This document shows, piece by piece, positions 60,111 to 64,000 of a DNA stretch of 64,000 nucleotides. The stretch is from Coturnix japonica (Eukaryota > Chordata > Aves > Galliformes > Phasianidae): assembly GCF_001577835.2 (NCBI RefSeq), contig NC_029516.1:70191221-70255220 (forward strand), given 5' to 3'. The translations under genes and the position numbers were made by a program. Within the stretch, counting starts at the first letter, position 1. Each line of letters starts with the position of its first letter. A model generated the notes under the pieces. It did no database searches, had not been told where the DNA came from, and worked only from the letters and a program-made list of their open reading frames with translations.

Positions 60111-60249
60111 TAGCGCCTACTTTGTGGGCAGAGTTCTGATGCTTTCTTCGCATGTGTTAATCGACACGGATATCAACAGAACATAGAATAAACTCAAGCG
60201 AACATCGAGGTGGGAATAATTAGTAGTATGCACTGATGTGAAATCTCAT

Positions 60250-60460
60250 TTGGAAAATATAGAGAGGGGGAGGATCACCTCCTTCGACCTGCTGGACACT
60301 CTCTTTTTAATACACCCTAGTTTGCCATTGGCTTTTTTGGCTACAAGGGCACACTGCTGGCTCATGGTTAATCTGTCGTCCACCAGGAAGCCCAGGTCCC
60401 TCTCAGCAGAGCTCCTCTCCAGCAGCTCTTCCCCCAGCCTGTACTGGTGCATCAGAAAGT
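60250..60460 (-). repeat. CR1 LINE fragment
   Basis: Antisense CR1 (GCACACTGCTGGCTCATGGT, AGCCCAGGTCCCTCTCAGCA); the minus strand reads [20 protein letters not shown], a CR1 RT C-terminal motif. Related to 63520-63710. Confidence 0.9.
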
Positions 60461-61100
60461 CTGGGTAGAAAACTCACTAGCTCCAAGGTGGTATAAGAAA
60501 GTGACATTATCTTAGTTCATAATATGTTCCGGGCAACTTGACAAATCAAGCACATCATCTAGAAATATTTACCTGGAAGGGGTAAACGGAACGGACATAG
60601 ATTGTCTTACAGCTTAACAGGCTGTAGCAATGAAATAGGTATGAGACATAAAGGAATAGATGTAGCACATGTAAAACTGATGTTTCATTCAGAAGAAAGC
60701 TGGACTGTGTAAGCAATTTCTGGGAAAAAAAAAAAAAATAAAAAAAATCTATATTTTCCAGAATGAGATTTCACATCAGGTTGCATACTACTATATCCCA
60801 CCTCCCGAGTTCGCTTGAGTTTCTATTTCTGTTGAATTCTTGAAATCAGGACAGCCTTTCCACACACACTGAATATCACTGCATAACTGGATTGATTAAC
60901 AAAGTGTCAGGATTGTTATAAAGTGACAGAGGATAAAGAGCTGATCAGAAAAGAGGAATTCAGCAATTAAATTTAACCTGCTTGACCTCTCTTGGTCCAG
61001 CTCCTCAGCAACCTTTGCCCTATGAAGATCCAGCTGGCCTACATTCCAGTATCCTGTGCTGAGAGCTACTCCCTTCTGGGGGAGGGTACTGGAGAGGAGC

Positions 61101-61139
61101 AGTTTATATACAGAAAGGAAGTGACTTTGAAGTGTTGTG
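61101..61139 (-). promoter_or_regulatory. V1-d 23-bp recombination signal
   Basis: Minus strand: heptamer CACAACA (61133-61139), 23-bp spacer (61110-61132), nonamer ATATAAACT (61101-61109), one change from the other V1 nonamers. Confidence 0.88.
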
Positions 61140-61555
61140 TCCAAACTGGAGGCACAGAAATAGACAGCTGAATGGTTCTTCTTTACAGACACGATATCTA
61201 AATGAAAGTCCTCTTTGCCTAACCTCTTAGCCTCGTAACCAGTGTGAACATCACCCTTATAATCCTGATTTTCTCCATATGAATAATACATTAATTGCAG
61301 GCCCTTCCCTGGCTGCTGTAGATACCAGGACATATAATCATGATTATCATTTTGACTGCATTTCAGAGTAGCATTCTCATCTTCTTTCAGCACCAGACTT
61401 GAGGGTTGGGTTATCTCAGCTCCTGTGAGACAAAGCAAAAGAAACACAGTCAAAAAGCAGACTACATTTTTCCCTCAGCAGAACAGGCATGAAGTCTCAG
61501 CTGATGGCTTACTTGCTCCAAAGAAGTACAAGACCATGCACCAAACTGTCCGCAT
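61140..61555 (-). CDS. TRBV: T-cell receptor beta variable segment V1-d
   Basis: Leader exon 61513-61555 (MRTVWCMVLYFFGA) and V exon 61140-61422 (283 nt). The domain begins AEITQPSSLVLKEDENATLK, with CSQNDNHDYMSWYLQQPG and a YFCASSLD end. No stop or frameshift, although neighbouring sequence on both sides looks error-prone. It lacks the LTR found near V1-b and V1-c. Confidence 0.92.
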
Positions 61556-61605
61556 TCTCACGGCTGCCTCAGAAGCCAGAGAGCATGCTGTGGTGAGGGA
61601 CATAC

Positions 61606-61640
61606 TTATATAGGTCTGATTGCATTTCCCTTAAGCCAAT
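61606..61640 (-). promoter_or_regulatory. V1-d promoter elements
   Basis: Minus strand ATTGG (61636-61640), octamer-like ATGCAATC (61618-61625) and TATATAA (61606-61612). Confidence 0.72.
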
Positions 61641-61769
61641 AGCAATGATCTATACAGAAGCCAGATCTGTGCTGAAAACCAAGCTTCTTCCTGTGCAAAA
61701 TTTCAAGCAAACACATTTTTTTAAGAGTGCCTGCTGAAAATAAATAGAATCTTTCAAAATGATTCAGAT

Positions 61770-62090
61770 AGAAAACATTCTATCAAACAGGATAGTATCA
61801 AGTGGAGATGATTTTAAAATAAACCAGGGGAGATTTGGACTGGGCTTCAGGAAAAAGTGTTTTCTTTTTTAAAAAAAACAAAACAAAACAAAACAAAACA
61901 GGACTGAAGCACTGGCACAGGGAACCCAGAGATGTGCTGGATAACCCCTCCCTGGAGACAATCAAGGTCAGGCTGGACAGTGCTCTGAGCGACCTGATCT
62001 AGCAATAGATGCCTCTTTTTGTTGCAGGACAGTTGGACTGGATGACTTTTAAAGGTCCCTTCCAACTCAATCAATTCTATTCTAAGCATG
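61770..62090 (+). repeat. CR1-related tail upstream of V1-d
   Basis: Counterpart of 20290-20620, with CTGGATAACCCCTCCCTGGA and GACCTGATCTAG. An (AAAAC)n run is at about 61871-61900. Confidence 0.78.
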
Positions 62091-62540
62091 TATTGTGTAC
62101 AATGGTTCCTGTAACTACAGCTTCCATGGCCTTCTCCTCATCTGGAAAAGAAGACGAGAAAACATTAAGACAAGCAGAACAACTATTTCTCAAAGAACTG
62201 TTCTCAAAACAGTTGTTTGTTCTGCAGTGCCACCTCAAGCTTGCAGGAAAAAGCACTGCTGGGGAGAAACTGCTTTTTCAGAACTGGAATAGAGCACTGC
62301 GACTGCAGAACTTCAAGATGACAGCGTCCACTGAAGATCTGGCTGGTTTCCTACTGGGTAATGCGAAGTGCACAGCTGTGACTAGTCTATAACCGTCTCA
62401 TTTATTTGCTGGACTTAGAAGGTTACTGATATGTTCACAGGGCCTTGCAATAGCACTTGCTAATCTAGACTAAAAATACCTGGGAGATGAGAAATGGAAA
62501 GAGATCCTAAGTTATTGAGTTTGAAGAGCTATTTTTGAGT

Positions 62541-62705
62541 GTTCCAGGAAGGCCAAAGCCCACCTGGAGTTGAATCTAGCTAAGGAGATAAAGGATAATA
62601 AAAAAGGCTTTTTTAAATACGTTAACAGCAAAAGGAAGGCTAGGGAGAATGTGGGCCCCATACTAAGTGAGGGGGGCGCTCTGGTAACATTGGAATCTGT
62701 TTTTA
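62541..62705 (+). repeat. CR1 LINE linker-region fragment
   Basis: The plus strand reads LAKEIKDNKKGFFKYVNSKR, KARENVGPI, the CR1 segment between endonuclease and RT. Short, truncated at both ends. Confidence 0.85.
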
Positions 62706-62937
62706 TGGACAGCCAGTACCTAAGCCAAACAAACACTGTGGTGGCTACTTGACGAGCACTGCCTGACAGGTGCGTGAGTAATTTGAGTTGTTGTCGGGTT
62801 GTATTCTGTTTAATTTGTAGTAAGGCACGAGTTCTCCTGAAAACGCAAATGTTTGCATACTGGGTCTGTATCTCCAGGGCCTATTGATGAGATCTTTATA
62901 TGAACTCTGTGGTTTTTGGGCTGGGGTTTGACTTGCA

Positions 62938-64000
62938 CAGAATCAACAGAATCAAGAAATTGTAGGGGTTGGAAGGGACCTCTAGAGATCATCGAGTCCA
63001 CCCCCCTTTGCAAAGCAGGCTCCTGACACCATGTCACAACACAGGTAGGTGTCCAGGCGGGTCTTAAATATCTCCAGAGCAGGAACGTCCACCACCTCCC
63101 CTGGGCAGCCTGTTTCCAGTGCTTTCCGTCACCGCTGACTGTAAAGAGTTCTGTTCCGCACATTTCGTGCAGGAACTTACCTATGAGCGTACTGTTCATC
63201 CCATTGCTTGCCCCATGCTCCTATCCCCAGCACTAAAATCCGAAAAGAGACCAGACCTCACCACTGTGGCTCCACATCTCAGGTATTATAAACCTGATCA
63301 GTCCCCTCTCCAGCCTTCTTTTCTCAAAGGCTAAACAGAACCCAGTTCGCCTAAGTCTCTTCCTTCATAGGGGAGATGCCTCCAGCCCTTCAGCAGTCTT
63401 AGTGGCCCTCCGCTGGAGCTCTTTTCCGGGGCAAAACACAGAATTCTGTCTTTTTTTGTAACTGGGGACCCAGAACTGGAAGCGCAATATTCCAGATGAA
63501 GGCCTCACCAGGGCAGAGTTAAGGTGGGGAGATCACCCTCGACTGCTGACACTCTCTTTTTAATACTACACCTACCTAGTTTGCCATTGGCTTTTTTTTT
63601 GGCTACAAGGGCACACCTGCTGGTCATGGTTAGATCTGTCCGTCACCAGGAAACCATTGTCCCTCTCAGCAGAGCTCCTCTCCAGCAGCTGCTTCCCCAG
63701 CCTGTAACCTGTCAGACGCAATATTTCTACCCAGGTGCAAGACTCTAACACTTGCTTTGTTAAACCTCATCCGTTCTTCTTACGTGCCCCAGCCTCCAGC
63801 CTGTCCAGGTTCTCGCTGAATGGCAGCACAGCCTTCAGGCCGTGTCAGCCAATCCCCCAACTTTCCGTGTCATTCAGCAACAGTTGCTGAGGGTGTCACT
63901 ATCCCCTCATCAAAGGTCGTTGATGAAGATGTTGAACAAGGACCGGACCAGTAGCAGCCCCCTGGGGGACGCGCTAGTTACAGGCCTCCACCAGACAACG
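62938..64000 (-). repeat. CR1 LINE 3-prime portion, runs off the window
   Basis: Antisense CR1 beginning at its tail (GTTGGAAGGGACCTCTAGAG, ATCATCGAGTCCA) and continuing to the window end (GTTGATGAAGATGTTGAACA, GGACCGG). Like 57805-60110 it contains many single-base irregularities, so sequence quality here is suspect. Confidence 0.92.

Overview
The window is vertebrate, and specifically avian, genomic DNA. It carries the T-cell receptor beta (TRB) locus interleaved with trypsinogen genes. Bird origin is indicated by abundant CR1 LINE fragments, many ending in ATTCTATGATTCTATGA-like tails, and by a C-beta domain and two trypsinogen types that match, from memory, the chicken C-beta and chicken trypsins I and II. 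A galliform or close relative fits best; the species cannot be fixed from sequence alone. Genes are split by introns, so I assembled exons by hand from splice sites, reading phase and recombination signals.

The receptor locus reads on the minus strand, from high to low coordinates. Six V segments lie upstream: four of one family (here V1-a to V1-d; coding 19670-20085, 32713-33131, 49960-50378, 61140-61555) and two of a second family (V2-a 29544-30004, V2-b 46978-47444). Each has a leader exon, a V exon and a 23-bp-spacer recombination signal. Next come one D segment (14206-14220, flanked by 12- and ~23-type signals), one clean J (12274-12322), one probable J relic (11360-11412) and one C gene (exons 9206-9541, 8461-8478, 6549-6655, plus a tentative last exon at 6441-6455).

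Trypsinogens sit between the V segments. Two five-exon trypsin II-like genes run on the minus strand with the V genes (24404-27766 and 41929-45559). One trypsin I-like gene runs on the plus strand (52819-55940). A damaged second copy of the last three exons of that gene lies at 57805-60110; its many single-base insertions look more like uncorrected long-read sequence than ordinary decay.

The layout was built by tandem duplication of a unit holding V1, a CR1-rich spacer, trypsinogen II and V2. About 21.7-31.4 kb is paralogous to about 38.1-48.9 kb, and there are four copies of the V1 block. Later insertions (LTR copies, CR1s, and a two-unit tRNA-derived SINE with a CR1-like tail at 34218-34397) mark individual copies and order the duplications. 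An endogenous-retrovirus pol fossil lies at about 16.9-18.6 kb. Assembly gaps are at 6064-6083, 45587-46586 and 57780-57804.

Functionally, the V, D and J segments are joined by RAG recombination in thymocytes and spliced to C to make the beta chain. The trypsinogens are pancreatic digestive zymogens with no known role in that process; their place here is an old linkage also known in mammals and chicken.
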